NCBI GenBank assembly: GCA_008087055.1
Contig: VIEA01000001.1
Location: 12,514-76,513 of the forward strand
DNA length: 64,000 bases
Origin: Gammaproteobacteria bacterium LSUCC0096
GTDB lineage: Bacteria; Pseudomonadota; Gammaproteobacteria; Pseudomonadales; Litorivicinaceae
Reading direction: 5' to 3'
Position numbers and translations under genes: made by a program
The notes under the pieces: model-generated
What the model saw: the letters and a program-made list of their open reading frames with translations, nothing else
Told to the model about the DNA's origin: nothing
Databases searched by the model: none
Shown here: in pieces, positions 1-9,519 of the stretch
How the letters are laid out: each line of letters begins with the position of its first letter
Position numbering within the stretch: position 1 is the stretch's first letter

Positions 1-2
1 CT

Positions 3-518
3 GAGATGCACGAGTACATTCTGAGAAATTGGCGGATCGTTAAAGTGGCGACCACCAAAGCGCAGCGCAAGATGTTCTTCAATCTGAGAAGTGCCAAGAA
101 GAAGTTGGCTTGGTTTACTGCAGATGAAGTGAAAAGTGTTGCGAATGATCTTGGCGTGAGTGAAGACGTTGTTCGTCAGATGGAAGGTCGACTCTCAGCT
201 CAAGACATGGCGTTTGATGGGTATTCAGATGACGATGATGATTTATCGCTATCTCCAGCTCAGTATCTAGAAGCATCAAACGCTGATCCTGCCGACATTT
301 TGGAAAAGCAGGATTGGACGCAAGACTCGACTGATCGATTGTATTCAGCCCTGTCTGATTTGGATGATCGAAGCAAAGATATTTTGGCGAGCCGTTGGTT
401 GGCGGATCAAAAAGCTACCCTGCACGAGCTTGCAGGTAAGTATAATGTCTCTGCGGAACGCATTCGTCAGCTTGAAAAGAATGCGATGAAGAAGGTGAAA
501 ACAGCGCTCGTTGCTTAA
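3..518 (+). CDS. rpoH: RNA polymerase heat-shock sigma factor RpoH (sigma-32), C-terminal part
   Basis: This is the 3' part of the alternative sigma factor that directs RNA polymerase to heat-shock promoters. The frame is open to the window edge (a Glu codon precedes the first Met), so the N-terminal 110 or so residues lie outside. Visible features are the region 2.4-like segment [21 protein letters not shown], the RpoH box (QRKMFFNLR) that is diagnostic against other sigma factors, an acidic linker around residues 74-80, and a region 4 helix-turn-helix ending in [17 protein letters not shown] strong intrinsic terminator follows 17 bases after the stop. The family call is secure from the RpoH box; only the missing 5' end is uncertain. 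Confidence 0.96.
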   Translation, partial: EMHEYILRNWRIVKVATTKAQRKMFFNLRSAKKKLAWFTADEVKSVANDLGVSEDVVRQMEGRLSAQDMAFDGYSDDDDDLSLSPAQYLEASNADPADILEKQDWTQDSTDRLYSALSDLDDRSKDILASRWLADQKATLHELAGKYNVSAERIRQLEKNAMKKVKTALVA

Positions 519-535
519 ACGGACGGATGTTTTTC

Positions 536-564
536 AAAAAAAGGCCGCTTATGCGGCCTTTTTT
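536..564 (+). terminator. Intrinsic terminator after rpoH
   Basis: The stem GGCCGC/GCGGCC (543-548 with 553-558) has a TTAT loop, is preceded by a run of A and followed by TTTTTT. The A and T runs extend the stem, so it could act in both directions. It ends only 15 bases before the thiS start codon. Confidence 0.93.
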
Positions 565-579
565 ATTAAGGGAACATGC

Positions 580-777
580 ATGCAAATATCGGTGAATGGA
601 GAGGTTGAGAGAATCGAGCCACAATCTCTTGAGAGTTATCTGACTACAAAATCATTATTAGGTCGCCGAATTGCTGTTGAACGAAATGGCGACATTGTCC
701 CGAAATCGCAATTTTCCGAAGTCATACTAGAGGATGGTGATGTACTTGAGATCGTACATGCCATTGGAGGAGGTTAA
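580..777 (+). CDS. thiS: Thiamine biosynthesis sulfur carrier ThiS
   Basis: ThiS is a small ubiquitin-like protein that carries sulfur as a C-terminal thiocarboxylate to the thiazole synthase ThiG. The 65-residue product ends in the required Gly-Gly (AIGGG). I chose the ATG at 580 because AAGGGA lies 6 bases upstream and the protein then has the normal ThiS length; a longer frame starting in rpoH would add unrelated residues. The adjoining thiG supports the call. The leader between the rpoH terminator and this start is about 15 bases, too short for a TPP riboswitch, so control of this pair is unclear. Confidence 0.93.
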   Translation: MQISVNGEVERIEPQSLESYLTTKSLLGRRIAVERNGDIVPKSQFSEVILEDGDVLEIVHAIGGG

Positions 778-1557
778 GTGACAGACACAATTCAAGTAGG
801 TTCATATACGCTTAAATCCCGATTACTTGTTGGCACTGGGAAATATCGTGATTTGGATGAAACAGGTCTTGCGATTGAAGCAAGTGGCGCTGATGTCGTT
901 ACCATGGCAGTTCGAAGGACTAATTTAGGCCAGAATCCAAACGAGCCCAACCTACTGGATGTGATCTCCCCGGATCGCTACACACTTTTACCGAATACAG
1001 CTGGGTGCCATACGGCGGACGATGCGGTTCGAACCTGTCGGCTTGCGCGTGAATTATTGGATGGCCATAACCTCGTGAAGCTTGAGGTCATTTCAAAGTC
1101 GCGGACTCTCTACCCAGATGTTGTCGAAACATTAAGCGCCGCGCGAACGTTAGTTGACGATGGGTTTGAGGTCATGGTGTATACCTCAGATGATCCATTA
1201 ATCGCGCTTGAGCTCGAAGCGATCGGTTGTGTTGCGGTCATGCCACTTGGTGCACCGATTGGTTCAGGTCTTGGTCTACAAAACCCTTATAATATCCGTG
1301 AAATCCTCGATAACCTGAAAGTACCCGTCATTGTTGACGCAGGCGTCGGTACAGCATCAGATGCGACTGTCGCAATGGAACTCGGTTGCGAAGGTGTTTT
1401 GATGAATACCGCAATTGCCCAAGCAAAAGACCCGATCAAAATGGCGCATGCGATGCGACTTGCTATCGAAAGCGGGCGTCTTGCTTATGAAGCCGGGCGC
1501 ATGCCGAGAAAACGATATGCCGATGCATCGAGCCCAGAGACTGGTTTGATCGAATGA
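778..1557 (+). CDS. thiG: Thiazole synthase ThiG
   Basis: ThiG condenses 1-deoxyxylulose 5-phosphate, dehydroglycine and ThiS-bound sulfur into the thiazole phosphate of thiamine, in the cytoplasm. The 259-residue protein is the usual full length for this TIM-barrel family. The segment VKLEVI carries the Schiff-base lysine, and the C-terminal half has the glycine-rich phosphate-binding stretches [10 protein letters not shown] and [10 protein letters not shown]. Translation starts at a GTG directly after the thiS stop, with GGAGGAG as ribosome-binding site inside the end of thiS. The gene overlaps trmB by four bases (ATGA), suggesting coupling. Confidence 0.97.
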   Translation: MTDTIQVGSYTLKSRLLVGTGKYRDLDETGLAIEASGADVVTMAVRRTNLGQNPNEPNLLDVISPDRYTLLPNTAGCHTADDAVRTCRLARELLDGHNLVKLEVISKSRTLYPDVVETLSAARTLVDDGFEVMVYTSDDPLIALELEAIGCVAVMPLGAPIGSGLGLQNPYNIREILDNLKVPVIVDAGVGTASDATVAMELGCEGVLMNTAIAQAKDPIKMAHAMRLAIESGRLAYEAGRMPRKRYADASSPETGLIE

Positions 1558-2258
1558 CCCAAGAAGCGAAGAAGCGAACGATTCGGAGTTTTGTACTCCG
1601 CGCAGGCCGTATGACTGATGCGCAAGATAGAGCGTATCAGACGCTGTGGGATGAGTATGGCCTCATTTGCAATCACCATAGGCTTGATCTCCAGACAATA
1701 TTCGGGCGTAAAGCCCCGGTCGTTTTTGAAATCGGCTTTGGAATGGGGGATTCGTTGTTGAGCCAAGCGCTGAACGAGCCCGAGCGTGATTTTATCGGTG
1801 TGGAAGTCCATAAGCCTGGTGTGGGCCGCTTGATGAATGAAGCGAAAAAGGTGGGAGTCACCAACCTTCGTGTGATCTGCGAAGATGCTGTTGAGGTTTT
1901 GTCTGACGGTTTAGGGCCTCAATCACTTGAGGGTGTTCAGATTTATTTCCCGGATCCTTGGCATAAAAAGCGTCATCACAAACGACGTATCGTACAGACG
2001 GATTTTATTAATCTTCTCGCCCATCGTGTGCGTTTGGGTGGTTTTTGTCATCTGGCAACCGACTGGGCCCCCTATGCTGAATGGATGGTCGAGAAGTTTA
2101 GTCAAAGTGCTGCTTGGCATAATACGTCTGAAGATGGGGATTTTGTGCCGCGTCCTGAACGCCGTCCGATTACAAAGTTTGAAACCCGTGGTGAGCGGTT
2201 GGGACATGCGGTTTTTGATTTGGTGTATGAGCGAAAGGCTTCAGATCAGCATCTCTAA
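1554..2258 (+). CDS. trmB: tRNA (guanine-N7-)-methyltransferase TrmB
   Basis: TrmB transfers a methyl group from S-adenosylmethionine to N7 of G46 in the variable loop of many tRNAs. The 234-residue protein has the SAM-binding glycine motif [10 protein letters not shown] near residue 65 and the family signature [13 protein letters not shown] near residue 140. The start ATG overlaps the thiG stop. The 3' end overlaps the convergent hemW by 18 bases, so the two transcripts are antisense there. Confidence 0.96.
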   Translation: MTQEAKKRTIRSFVLRAGRMTDAQDRAYQTLWDEYGLICNHHRLDLQTIFGRKAPVVFEIGFGMGDSLLSQALNEPERDFIGVEVHKPGVGRLMNEAKKVGVTNLRVICEDAVEVLSDGLGPQSLEGVQIYFPDPWHKKRHHKRRIVQTDFINLLAHRVRLGGFCHLATDWAPYAEWMVEKFSQSAAWHNTSEDGDFVPRPERRPITKFETRGERLGHAVFDLVYERKASDQHL

Positions 2259-3362
2259 AACGTGATTGAGGTGGCGCCAGCCAAGCTCGGATGTCTGAAA
2301 GCGTCCGGATGTCAGTAAATCCAGCCTGTCGGCTTCCATCAAATGTTTTGCCCGAAACTCAACGGGATCTAGTCCGGTTCTTTCCTCAAAACACGCATAC
2401 GAGATTCCGGATTTTAATCGTAGTCCATTCATCAAACATTCAGCGCCGAGATGGCCATCTGACAGTGGATGTTCGGTCGCGTGAAAGTCAGTGCGGGCGA
2501 AGTAATTGGATGGCTGCCTGGTTCGTTGCGTGCGAATCACTCCACGTTCGGTCGTGATCTTCCCATGTGCGCCTGCGCCTAGCCCAAAGTAATCACCGAA
2601 CTCCCAGTAATTCAAATTATGTTTGGCTTCTTCTCCAGGCTTGGCAAACGCAGACACCTCATAATGTGCAAGACCCATGGATTCGATGATTTCACTTCCA
2701 ATCTCTTCAGTGACTTCGAGGATGTCTTCATCTGGAAGCTTGGGGGGCTTTGAATAAAATGCTGTGTTGGGCTCAATCGTGAGTTGATACCACGACAGGT
2801 GACTAATCTCGAGGTCTCGGACGACATCTAAGTCTTCGCGCGCAATCGCGGGCGTCTGGCATGGAGTTCCATGCATGAGATCAACATTGATTCGTGTAAA
2901 GCCGACCGCTTTCGCATGCTCGATCATCGCGATCGCTTGGCTTCTGTCGTGAATTCGGCCCAGTGCCTTAAGAACATCGGGATTGAAGCTTTGAACGCCG
3001 ACCGATAGCCGGTTGACTCCTAATTCGTAATAGCCACTTAGATGCCCTAGATCCAACGTCCCTGGATTGGCTTCTAGGGTAATTTCTGTTGTACCTGAGA
3101 TTAAATTGAGCTCCCGGAGCTTTTTAAACAGTGGCTCGAGGTATTGTGGCGGAAAAAGGCTTGGAGTTCCTCCACCAAAGAATAATGAAGTGAAAGGAGT
3201 TGACCCATATCGTTCAAGATCGGCCTCTAAATCGTGGACTAATGCTCTCCCGTATCCTGCAAAGTCCGGATCCACTTGTTCATGACTATTAAAGTCACAA
3301 TAGGGGCATTTCCGAACGCACCAGGGGATGTGAATGTAGAGTGCACGCGGTAGAGAATTCAC
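2241..3362 (-). CDS. hemW: Radical SAM heme chaperone HemW
   Basis: HemW, formerly annotated as an oxygen-independent coproporphyrinogen oxidase, is a radical SAM protein thought to bind heme and deliver it to acceptor proteins. The 4Fe-4S site CVRKCPYCDF lies at about residues 15-24 (CxxxCxxC followed by Phe rather than the extra Cys of HemN). The FGGGTPS SAM-binding motif and HNLNYWEFGDYFGLGAGAHG region fit HemW. At 373 residues it is shorter than true HemN (about 450). It overlaps the upstream rdgB stop by four bases (ATGA) and is the last gene of the minus-strand run. Confidence 0.94.
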   Translation of the reverse strand: MNSLPRALYIHIPWCVRKCPYCDFNSHEQVDPDFAGYGRALVHDLEADLERYGSTPFTSLFFGGGTPSLFPPQYLEPLFKKLRELNLISGTTEITLEANPGTLDLGHLSGYYELGVNRLSVGVQSFNPDVLKALGRIHDRSQAIAMIEHAKAVGFTRINVDLMHGTPCQTPAIAREDLDVVRDLEISHLSWYQLTIEPNTAFYSKPPKLPDEDILEVTEEIGSEIIESMGLAHYEVSAFAKPGEEAKHNLNYWEFGDYFGLGAGAHGKITTERGVIRTQRTRQPSNYFARTDFHATEHPLSDGHLGAECLMNGLRLKSGISYACFEERTGLDPVEFRAKHLMEADRLDLLTSGRFQTSELGWRHLNHVLEMLI

Positions 3363-3955
3363 CTGAGGAGCGATCTGAGTTCGATAACGGCAAGTCCGCG
3401 GTGACTGAGCTGATTCTTCGTTTCTGAATCGAGCTCAGCAGCCGTTTCTTTTAGACCGTCAGGAAGAAAAATTGGATCATAACCAAAACCTCCGGCTCCT
3501 CGGGGCGAATCAATGATTTGTCCATACCATCGTCCGATGACAACGAGAGGATCTGGATCGGTTGCGTGACGAACGAGGGCGAGCGCGCAAATATAGTGAC
3601 CTTTCCGATCGTCGCCGTGGAGACCACTCATGCGATCGAGTAACAAATTTAGGTTATCTTGATCCGAGGCATTACTTCCGGCAAAGCGAGCTGAATAGAG
3701 GCCGGGAGCACCATCGAGCGCAGGAACAACCAGTCCAGAATCATCTGCTAGGGCCGGAAGTTCGGTCACTGCCGAAGCGTGCCGCGCTTTTAATAGCGCA
3801 TTCTCGATAAAACTCAGTCCAGTTTCCTCTGGAGAATCGACGTGAAGGTCGGTTTGAGGAATGACTTCGGTTCCAAAGTCAGAAAAAAGCGTGGAAAACT
3901 CACGTAGTTTCCCTTTGTTTCCGCTGGCTAAAACCAGCCTGGTATCAGTCCACAT
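3359..3955 (-). CDS. rdgB: dITP/XTP pyrophosphatase RdgB (HAM1 family)
   Basis: RdgB hydrolyses non-canonical purine nucleoside triphosphates (ITP, dITP, XTP) to monophosphates, cleaning the nucleotide pool. The N-terminal LVLASGNKGKLREF and the later ADDSGLVV, ARFAG and GGFGYDPIF are the conserved HAM1 motifs. I start the protein at the ATG at 3955 (MWTDTRLVLASGNKGK, 198 residues), which gives an 11-base overlap with the upstream gene; a start 39 bases further up would add residues not typical of the family. rdgB next to hemW and yggT/proC genes is common in gammaproteobacteria. Confidence 0.94.
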   Translation of the reverse strand: MWTDTRLVLASGNKGKLREFSTLFSDFGTEVIPQTDLHVDSPEETGLSFIENALLKARHASAVTELPALADDSGLVVPALDGAPGLYSARFAGSNASDQDNLNLLLDRMSGLHGDDRKGHYICALALVRHATDPDPLVVIGRWYGQIIDSPRGAGGFGYDPIFLPDGLKETAAELDSETKNQLSHRGLAVIELRSLLR

Positions 3956-4379
3956 AAACCTGGTGCTTGAAGTTGATATCGATTGCTTTTGCATTCACCG
4001 GAATGACCTCGAGAACAATCTGGATTTCTTCTTCGCTTGTTACGCGAACAGGTGCGAGGTAGTAGATTGCATCGTCACCTTCATCAATTTCCCGAAAGGT
4101 CAGGGTTTGCGTTTGCCCGAGTAGGTTCTTTGAAAATCCTGTCACCGATGCAGCCACAGCGCCGCGAGCCTGACCGTCGGGCTGAACTTTCAAAACAACG
4201 ACATTGATCAGAGCTTGGCGGCGGCTTCGCTCAAAGCCGTAGGTTGAGGCAACATCTTGAGTTAAAAATGTCGATGGAAAGGGTTGGATCTGTACCTCAT
4301 ATCCCTGTTCTCTGACAATTTCAGTGGCATGGGCACTGAGTGTCCAACAGCACAAAAGGGTCGCGATGATTTGTCGCAT
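3945..4379 (-). CDS. DUF4426 family exported protein
   Basis: The protein has 144 residues when started at the ATG at 4379, which overlaps the metW stop by one base (TAATG). It opens with Arg, a hydrophobic core (IIATLLCCWTL) and SAHATE, a good Sec signal peptide with cleavage after AHA, so the mature protein should be periplasmic. The body looks like a beta-rich domain. It matches, from memory, the DUF4426 family of unknown function found beside metW/rdgB in marine and Pseudomonas-like gammaproteobacteria. No catalytic motif is visible and no function can be assigned. Confidence 0.8.
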   Translation of the reverse strand: MRQIIATLLCCWTLSAHATEIVREQGYEVQIQPFPSTFLTQDVASTYGFERSRRQALINVVVLKVQPDGQARGAVAASVTGFSKNLLGQTQTLTFREIDEGDDAIYYLAPVRVTSEEEIQIVLEVIPVNAKAIDINFKHQVYVD

Positions 4380-4975
4380 TAAGACTCCTTGGTTAGTCGA
4401 TAAACAGCAACTTCTCCAAAGAGATTGGGCCAAACTGTCCCAAGCCAAGTGCGTTTTCCTGATAGGTTTGAAGTGTCCTTGTCGAGGATTCGAATTGAAA
4501 GCGTCTGGCAAAGCTCTTCAAAGTCTCGGAATGTTGAGAGATGAATATTTGGTGTGTCGTACCAAGGGTTTGGAAGCTGCGGGTTGACTGGCATATGGCC
4601 TGATAAACCCAACTGCACCCGGTTCCGTATATATGCAAAGTTAGGGAAGGTCACAATCGCCTCCCGGCCAACACGTAGCATTTCAGCTAACGCGAGATCA
4701 GGTCTGCGAATTGCCTGTAATGTCTGAGTCATGATGACGGTATCAAATTGTTGATCATTGAAGTTTGATAGACCCCTATTCAGATCTTGCTGAATCACAC
4801 TCACTCCCAACTCGAGACAGGTCGCGATTTTGTCTGGATCCAATTCGAGACCGAGTGCATCAATCGCATGCGTCTCTACTAATTGCGCAAGTAGTCGGCC
4901 ATCACCACAACCGAGATCGAGAACCCGTGAATTCTTGGCAATCCAATCTGGAATGCGATAGGAATGCGAAATCAT
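4379..4975 (-). CDS. metW: Methionine biosynthesis protein MetW
   Basis: MetW is a SAM-methyltransferase-like protein that partners with MetX in direct-route methionine synthesis. It may be needed for full homoserine acyltransferase activity. The 198-residue product has the Rossmann motif VLDLGCGDGRLLAQL near residue 19 and a typical MetW C-terminal half (VTFPNFAYIRNRVQLGLSGHMPV). It follows metX by three bases on the same strand, the invariant context for this family. Confidence 0.95.
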   Translation of the reverse strand: MISHSYRIPDWIAKNSRVLDLGCGDGRLLAQLVETHAIDALGLELDPDKIATCLELGVSVIQQDLNRGLSNFNDQQFDTVIMTQTLQAIRRPDLALAEMLRVGREAIVTFPNFAYIRNRVQLGLSGHMPVNPQLPNPWYDTPNIHLSTFRDFEELCQTLSIRILDKDTSNLSGKRTWLGTVWPNLFGEVAVYRLTKES

Positions 4976-4978
4976 GCG

Positions 4979-6109
4979 TTACCCCCCCAGATCCTGATGT
5001 ACACGATCCATGAATGCTTTAAAAATCCGTTCATAGGTCGCATCGGGTATGAGAAACGCATCATGTCCGTGTGTGGATTCAAGTCGTGTATAGCTCACAG
5101 GTTTACCCGCCTGAATAAGGGCATCAACAATCTCTTCAGACCGAGATGGTGAGAAGCGCCAATCCGTTGTGAACGAGAGCACCAAAAATTTGCACTGAGT
5201 TGTACTCAATACTTGAGATAACGGACTCGATTCGTTCTGGGTTGGATCGAAATAATCAAGTGCGCGTGTCATGAGAATGTAAGTGTTGGCATCAAAGCGG
5301 CCGCTGAACTGCTCCCCCTGATATCTCAGGTATTGCTCAACAGCAAAGTTGACGCCTTCCGCATCGCGGTCTTCACGCGGAAGACTCCGACCAAATTTCT
5401 TACCCATAGACACATCAGAAAGATATGTAATGTGTCCAACCATGCGTGCAAGACCAAGCCCTGATGCAGGGATGACATCGTGATCAGCATAATCCCCATC
5501 GAAGAAATTGGGGTCTCGCATAATTGCCTGGCGTGCGACTTCGTTAAAAGCGATATTTTGCGCAGTGAGGCGAGAGGCAGCAGCAATGATGGCGGCAGCT
5601 CCTATCCGTTCCGGATAGGTAATGGACCATTGTAACGCCTGCATGCCGCCAAGTGATCCACCAACAATAGCGGCAAACTTTTTGATTCCTAAATGATCCG
5701 CAAGACGTGCTTGTACATGTACCCAATCAAGTACGGTGACTTCGGGAAAAGAAGGTCCATAGGCTTTGCCTGTATCGGGGTTGATTGATAGTGGACCTGT
5801 CGATCCTGAGCAGCCGCCCAAGTTATTGAGGCTGACTACAAAAAAATGATCTGTGTCGATGCTTTTACCCGGGCCTATGTAATGATTCCACCAACCTGGC
5901 TTATTTGACTCTGATTCGTGGTAGCCGGCGGCATGATGATCGCCACTCAATGCATGACAGACGAGAACTGCGTTTGATTTATTTGCATTTAATGTCCCGT
6001 AAGTTTCGACCATTAGGTCATAGCGCGGTAAATATCCTCCGCGCTCGAGGGTAAGCGGTGTCTCAAAAGGAATAAGTTCGGGGGTAACAACCCCGAGCGA
6101 TGCTGTCAT
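4979..6109 (-). CDS. metX: Homoserine O-acyltransferase MetX
   Basis: MetX acylates L-homoserine, the committing step of methionine synthesis. The alpha/beta-hydrolase fold has its nucleophile in [12 protein letters not shown] (Ser near residue 150), the aspartate around DWRF near 315 and the histidine in THGHDAFL near 350. At 376 residues it has full family length. In gammaproteobacteria that also carry metW the enzyme often uses succinyl-CoA, but acyl-CoA choice cannot be decided by eye. Start ATG overlaps the yggT stop by one base. Confidence 0.95.
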   Translation of the reverse strand: MTASLGVVTPELIPFETPLTLERGGYLPRYDLMVETYGTLNANKSNAVLVCHALSGDHHAAGYHESESNKPGWWNHYIGPGKSIDTDHFFVVSLNNLGGCSGSTGPLSINPDTGKAYGPSFPEVTVLDWVHVQARLADHLGIKKFAAIVGGSLGGMQALQWSITYPERIGAAAIIAAASRLTAQNIAFNEVARQAIMRDPNFFDGDYADHDVIPASGLGLARMVGHITYLSDVSMGKKFGRSLPREDRDAEGVNFAVEQYLRYQGEQFSGRFDANTYILMTRALDYFDPTQNESSPLSQVLSTTQCKFLVLSFTTDWRFSPSRSEEIVDALIQAGKPVSYTRLESTHGHDAFLIPDATYERIFKAFMDRVHQDLGG

Positions 6110-6699
6110 TAACTGATTCCAACGAAGAATTGGGCAACTGTCTGCGACATGCCCATTGACCGCGCTGGACTGCGAATCAGCAGGGCTTCAAGCAGGTTGA
6201 TCACTACAAATAAAAGGATCGGAGATAGATCAAGCCCACCAAGATCGGGAACAATTTTCCTAAATGGTGCAAGGAAAGGCTCGGACAGTTGATACAAGAG
6301 CTCGGCGCCTGGGTGTGATGCACCTGGAGCTAACCAAGATAAAATGATCATCCCAAGCAACGCATAAAACACGAGATTAATCATCACGCCGAAGACAGAC
6401 AAGATCGACCAAACGATGAGTTGAGCGATGCCTGGCATGCCACCGAGTAACAACAAACATACGCCGGCTCCAACAGCTTGGATGACAATGGCTGCGACTA
6501 ATATTCCAACGTTGAAGGTCCCGATAGTCGGAAGGCTGCTAAACACCGCAGTCATTGGCGCAGTGAAGCGATTGATGCCTTGGGAAATAGGGTTATAAAA
6601 ATTTGCTTGAGCCAATTGCAGTAAGAAGCGAAGGCTCACCAGCGCCACAATGACTGAAATTGCAGTATTGAGAACGTAAAAAATCAGATTTGCTTCCAT
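6109..6699 (-). CDS. yggT: YggT family membrane protein
   Basis: This is a 196-residue integral membrane protein with two YggT domains, each a pair of hydrophobic helices (for example [24 protein letters not shown] and later [20 protein letters not shown]). Family members are linked to osmotic or potassium stress tolerance and to cell division, but the biochemical role is not settled. I place the start at the ATG at 6699, where AAAGGGAG lies about 4-6 bases upstream, instead of an ATG seven codons earlier. Its position between proC and metX is conserved in Pseudomonas-like genomes. Confidence 0.9.
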   Translation of the reverse strand: MEANLIFYVLNTAISVIVALVSLRFLLQLAQANFYNPISQGINRFTAPMTAVFSSLPTIGTFNVGILVAAIVIQAVGAGVCLLLLGGMPGIAQLIVWSILSVFGVMINLVFYALLGMIILSWLAPGASHPGAELLYQLSEPFLAPFRKIVPDLGGLDLSPILLFVVINLLEALLIRSPARSMGMSQTVAQFFVGIS

Positions 6700-6737
6700 G
6701 TGACTCCCTTTGTCTGACACTTAGCCTAACGTAAATT

Positions 6738-7553
6738 TTAGGGTGCGTCTTTGGATAGCTCGCCTGCGCGATCTCGGGCCGCAATCAGAGCACGGTCGAC
6801 CAGATCTGCGAAGTCACCTTCATTGAATACGTTTAATGCGGCTTCCGTTGTTCCACCCGGTGAAGTAACTCTCTGCCGCAATACATCAGGACCCACATCC
6901 GATAATTCAACCATTCCGGCAGCGCCTTTTGCGGTTTGAATGACGAGAGCCTTGGCAACATCGGGTGAGAGTCCAAGTCGGATTCCTGAGTTGATTAAAT
7001 TTTCAATCATCGAGAAGAAGTAGGCTGGACCCGATCCAGAGACTGCCGTTACAGCATCAATGGCCTCTTCATTTGGCACCCATAGTGCGTGACCGCATGC
7101 ATCAAAAATTGTCTGCACAGACCCTTTGATATCGGTGCTTAGGGGCGTATCTGATGCGAGAGCAGACATCCCTTCGCCAATCAATGCAGGCGTATTGGGC
7201 ATGACACGGACTACAGGGTTCTCTATACCGTTTAACTGACGACGAATACTGCCAATTGTGATGCCCGCAGCGATTGAGATAATGATTTGCGTTTTTCTGA
7301 CGGAATCAGCAAGGCTAGCGAGAACCGAATCCATGATTTGCGGCTTAACAGCGAGGACAACAAGATCAGATTGTGCCATCACTGGGGCGCTGTCTTGGAA
7401 GCTGGTTACACCCATAGCAGACAGGGCTTGTCTGCATTCTGAATTTGGATCTGAAACAAGAATATCGCTCGAAGACCGACCACTTCTCAAGAGGCCAGCA
7501 ATAATCGCTTGGGCCATGTTGCCGCCGCCAATAAATCCGATCTGATGATTCAT
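6738..7553 (-). CDS. proC: Pyrroline-5-carboxylate reductase ProC
   Basis: ProC carries out the last step of proline synthesis, NAD(P)H-dependent reduction of pyrroline-5-carboxylate. The N-terminal dinucleotide motif is IGFIGGGNMAQAIIAGLL. The C-terminal half carries the P5CR signature VTSPGGTTEAAL, and the middle has AVSGSGPAYFF. The 271-residue length is normal. It overlaps yggS by four bases (ATGA), the classic pairing of these two genes. Confidence 0.97.
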   Translation of the reverse strand: MNHQIGFIGGGNMAQAIIAGLLRSGRSSSDILVSDPNSECRQALSAMGVTSFQDSAPVMAQSDLVVLAVKPQIMDSVLASLADSVRKTQIIISIAAGITIGSIRRQLNGIENPVVRVMPNTPALIGEGMSALASDTPLSTDIKGSVQTIFDACGHALWVPNEEAIDAVTAVSGSGPAYFFSMIENLINSGIRLGLSPDVAKALVIQTAKGAAGMVELSDVGPDVLRQRVTSPGGTTEAALNVFNEGDFADLVDRALIAARDRAGELSKDAP

Positions 7554-8257
7554 ACTGTATCCTTTGGGGGTCGTGCTCCGAAGAGTGCCGTTCCGATTCG
7601 CACCATGGTGCTGCCCTCGATAACTGCGAGCTCTAAATCGTTCGTCATTCCCATCGAGAGGGTATCAAAGATTTCTGGTGTTGGATGGCACCGTTTCAAC
7701 TCATCAAACAGTGATTTGAGCTTTTGATGAGCTCGTTTTAAATCATCATCGCTCACGGGGTCTGGGATCGACATTAAGCCACGGAGTCGCAAGTTAGGTA
7801 ATGCCCAAATGGCTTCAGCTAATTGCTTTAAATTATCAGGCGCTATGCCTGACTTGGTTTCTGCAAGGTCAACGTTGACTTGGATCAGAATATTCAGGGG
7901 CTCACCCGTTCTGGCCTCGTTGAGGCGACTTGCTATTTTTTCACGATCAACCGTATGTACCCAGTCGAATTCAGTGGCGATGATTTTGGTTTTATTGCTT
8001 TGGATATGGCCGATGTAATGCCATTCGAGATCAAACTCACTGAGCGCGTGAATCTTATCGACGGCTTCCTGTACATAATTTTCGCCAAAGCGTTTTTGCC
8101 CGAGCCGAACCAGGACTTCAAGATCAGAAGCTGGCTTTGTTTTAGATACGGCAAGCAAATGAACTGAGCCGGATGACCGATTTGCTGCGACTTCCGCGTC
8201 TCGAATAGACGATTCGATTAGTGAGAATTGATACGTGAGTTCAGCAATGCGATCCAT
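7550..8257 (-). CDS. yggS: PLP homeostasis protein YggS (PLPBP/COG0325)
   Basis: YggS is a cytoplasmic pyridoxal 5'-phosphate-binding protein that helps balance B6 vitamers and amino- and keto-acid pools. The protein has 235 residues in a single TIM barrel resembling the alanine racemase N-terminal domain. The PLP lysine is in LLAVSKTKP near residue 40, and FGENYVQEA, WHYIGHIQSNK and LSMGMTNDLELA are the family signatures. Translation is coupled to proC downstream. No enzymatic activity is expected. Confidence 0.95.
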   Translation of the reverse strand: MDRIAELTYQFSLIESSIRDAEVAANRSSGSVHLLAVSKTKPASDLEVLVRLGQKRFGENYVQEAVDKIHALSEFDLEWHYIGHIQSNKTKIIATEFDWVHTVDREKIASRLNEARTGEPLNILIQVNVDLAETKSGIAPDNLKQLAEAIWALPNLRLRGLMSIPDPVSDDDLKRAHQKLKSLFDELKRCHPTPEIFDTLSMGMTNDLELAVIEGSTMVRIGTALFGARPPKDTV

Positions 8258-8259
8258 TG

Positions 8260-9519
8260 TTACGGCGCGATATGCAGTCCATTAATCCAAGACCCCATAA
8301 CACTCCCAGGTAACGTTTGTCCAAATAATGGGCTGTTCGTTCCAGCGCTCAACCAATGGTCTTGGTCATAGGTTGTTGAGCCATTCGGATCAAAAAGTAC
8401 GCAATCGGCTGGATTGCCGTGTTGAATGATTCCGAGCTCATTTTGGTTAATCACATGGGCGGCTTTGCTTGTCATCGCTCGTAGCGACTGCTCAAAAGAT
8501 ATCTCACCGCTTTGGTCGAGTTTGAGTAGAAGTTGAATCACGCCTTCGATGAGACTCATTCCTTTCTCTGTCTCTGGGAATGGAGCAAGTTTTGCTCCTG
8601 TCTCATGCGGGGAGTGATCGGAAACGATTAAATCAATGGTACCGTCAATGACCCCAGCGATTAGGGCTAGTCGATCGTCTTCCGTTCGCAGTGGACGCTC
8701 CAGATGGAAGTTCGGATCGAGATTGACAATGGCCTGCTCGGAATACAGTAAGTGCCCTAAGGTCACGTCACAGGTGATTTGAAGCCCTTTTGCTTTGGCT
8801 TCTCGAATACGTGCGACTGATGTCTTGGTAGTGATTCGAGAAAAATGCGCGCTCACCCCGGTCGCTTCGACTAAGTCTAGATCGGCACCAAGACCCAAGG
8901 TTTCAGATAAAGGAGAGTTCAACGAGAGGCCAAGTCCAGTTCCTATTTGTCCCGCGTGCGCGCAACCCCCAGCAAAGTCTCTTGATTCAGAATCCAATAT
9001 CACTCGGATACCAAGGCTTTGTGCATACTTGAGGGCATTAAATTCGATTTTCCTCGAGGTGAATGGGCGATTGCCTTGCGCCAAGGCGACACATCCCGCG
9101 TCGATAAGCGCCGCCATCTCGGACAGGTGATTTCCTTCGCCACCTTGGGTCAGCATGGCGGTCGGCAGAACTCGACAATGTCCTGATGCTTTGGCTCGTT
9201 CAAGCACAAGGCGAACGTCGGCAGGAGAGTCGACTACAGGGTCTGTCGCAGGTGTTGCCACCACAGATGTGACTCCGCCGGCGACTGCTGCTCGTGTCTC
9301 AGAGGCAATGGTCCCTTTATGCTCAAGGCCTGGCTCTCTTAAATTCACTCTGAAGTCGATTAGACCGGGTACAAGCCAAGCTGATTCTCCATCGATCTCC
9401 GCTGGATTAGTCAGGGTGTTCGGGTCAACGAAAACACCGTTGTCGATGCCGATCTCTGTCGCACCATGCAATGGGCTGTCTGGCGAGATGATATGAACAT
9501 TTCGAATAATCACACTCAC
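8260..9519 (-). CDS. pyrX: Dihydroorotase-like non-catalytic subunit of aspartate carbamoyltransferase (PyrX/PyrC')
   Basis: This 419-residue amidohydrolase-fold protein resembles dihydroorotase but has lost the first metal-binding HxH: the usual DxHxHLREPG reads [10 protein letters not shown], with Arg and Asn in place of the histidines. In Pseudomonas and relatives such a pseudo-dihydroorotase is encoded directly after pyrB and is needed to assemble the dodecameric transcarbamoylase. The same arrangement is seen here, with a four-base GTGA overlap with pyrB. The late segment SDHSPHE is still dihydroorotase-like. I infer a structural role; a catalytic PyrC should be encoded elsewhere. Confidence 0.9.
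   Translation of the reverse strand: MSVIIRNVHIISPDSPLHGATEIGIDNGVFVDPNTLTNPAEIDGESAWLVPGLIDFRVNLREPGLEHKGTIASETRAAVAGGVTSVVATPATDPVVDSPADVRLVLERAKASGHCRVLPTAMLTQGGEGNHLSEMAALIDAGCVALAQGNRPFTSRKIEFNALKYAQSLGIRVILDSESRDFAGGCAHAGQIGTGLGLSLNSPLSETLGLGADLDLVEATGVSAHFSRITTKTSVARIREAKAKGLQITCDVTLGHLLYSEQAIVNLDPNFHLERPLRTEDDRLALIAGVIDGTIDLIVSDHSPHETGAKLAPFPETEKGMSLIEGVIQLLLKLDQSGEISFEQSLRAMTSKAAHVINQNELGIIQHGNPADCVLFDPNGSTTYDQDHWLSAGTNSPLFGQTLPGSVMGSWINGLHIAP

Noticed and set aside
8795-9130. Long open frame antisense to pyrX
   Set aside because: Its codons are a shadow of the minus-strand gene. The protein is rich in Arg, Ser and Pro without recognisable domains, and there is no promoter or ribosome-binding site.
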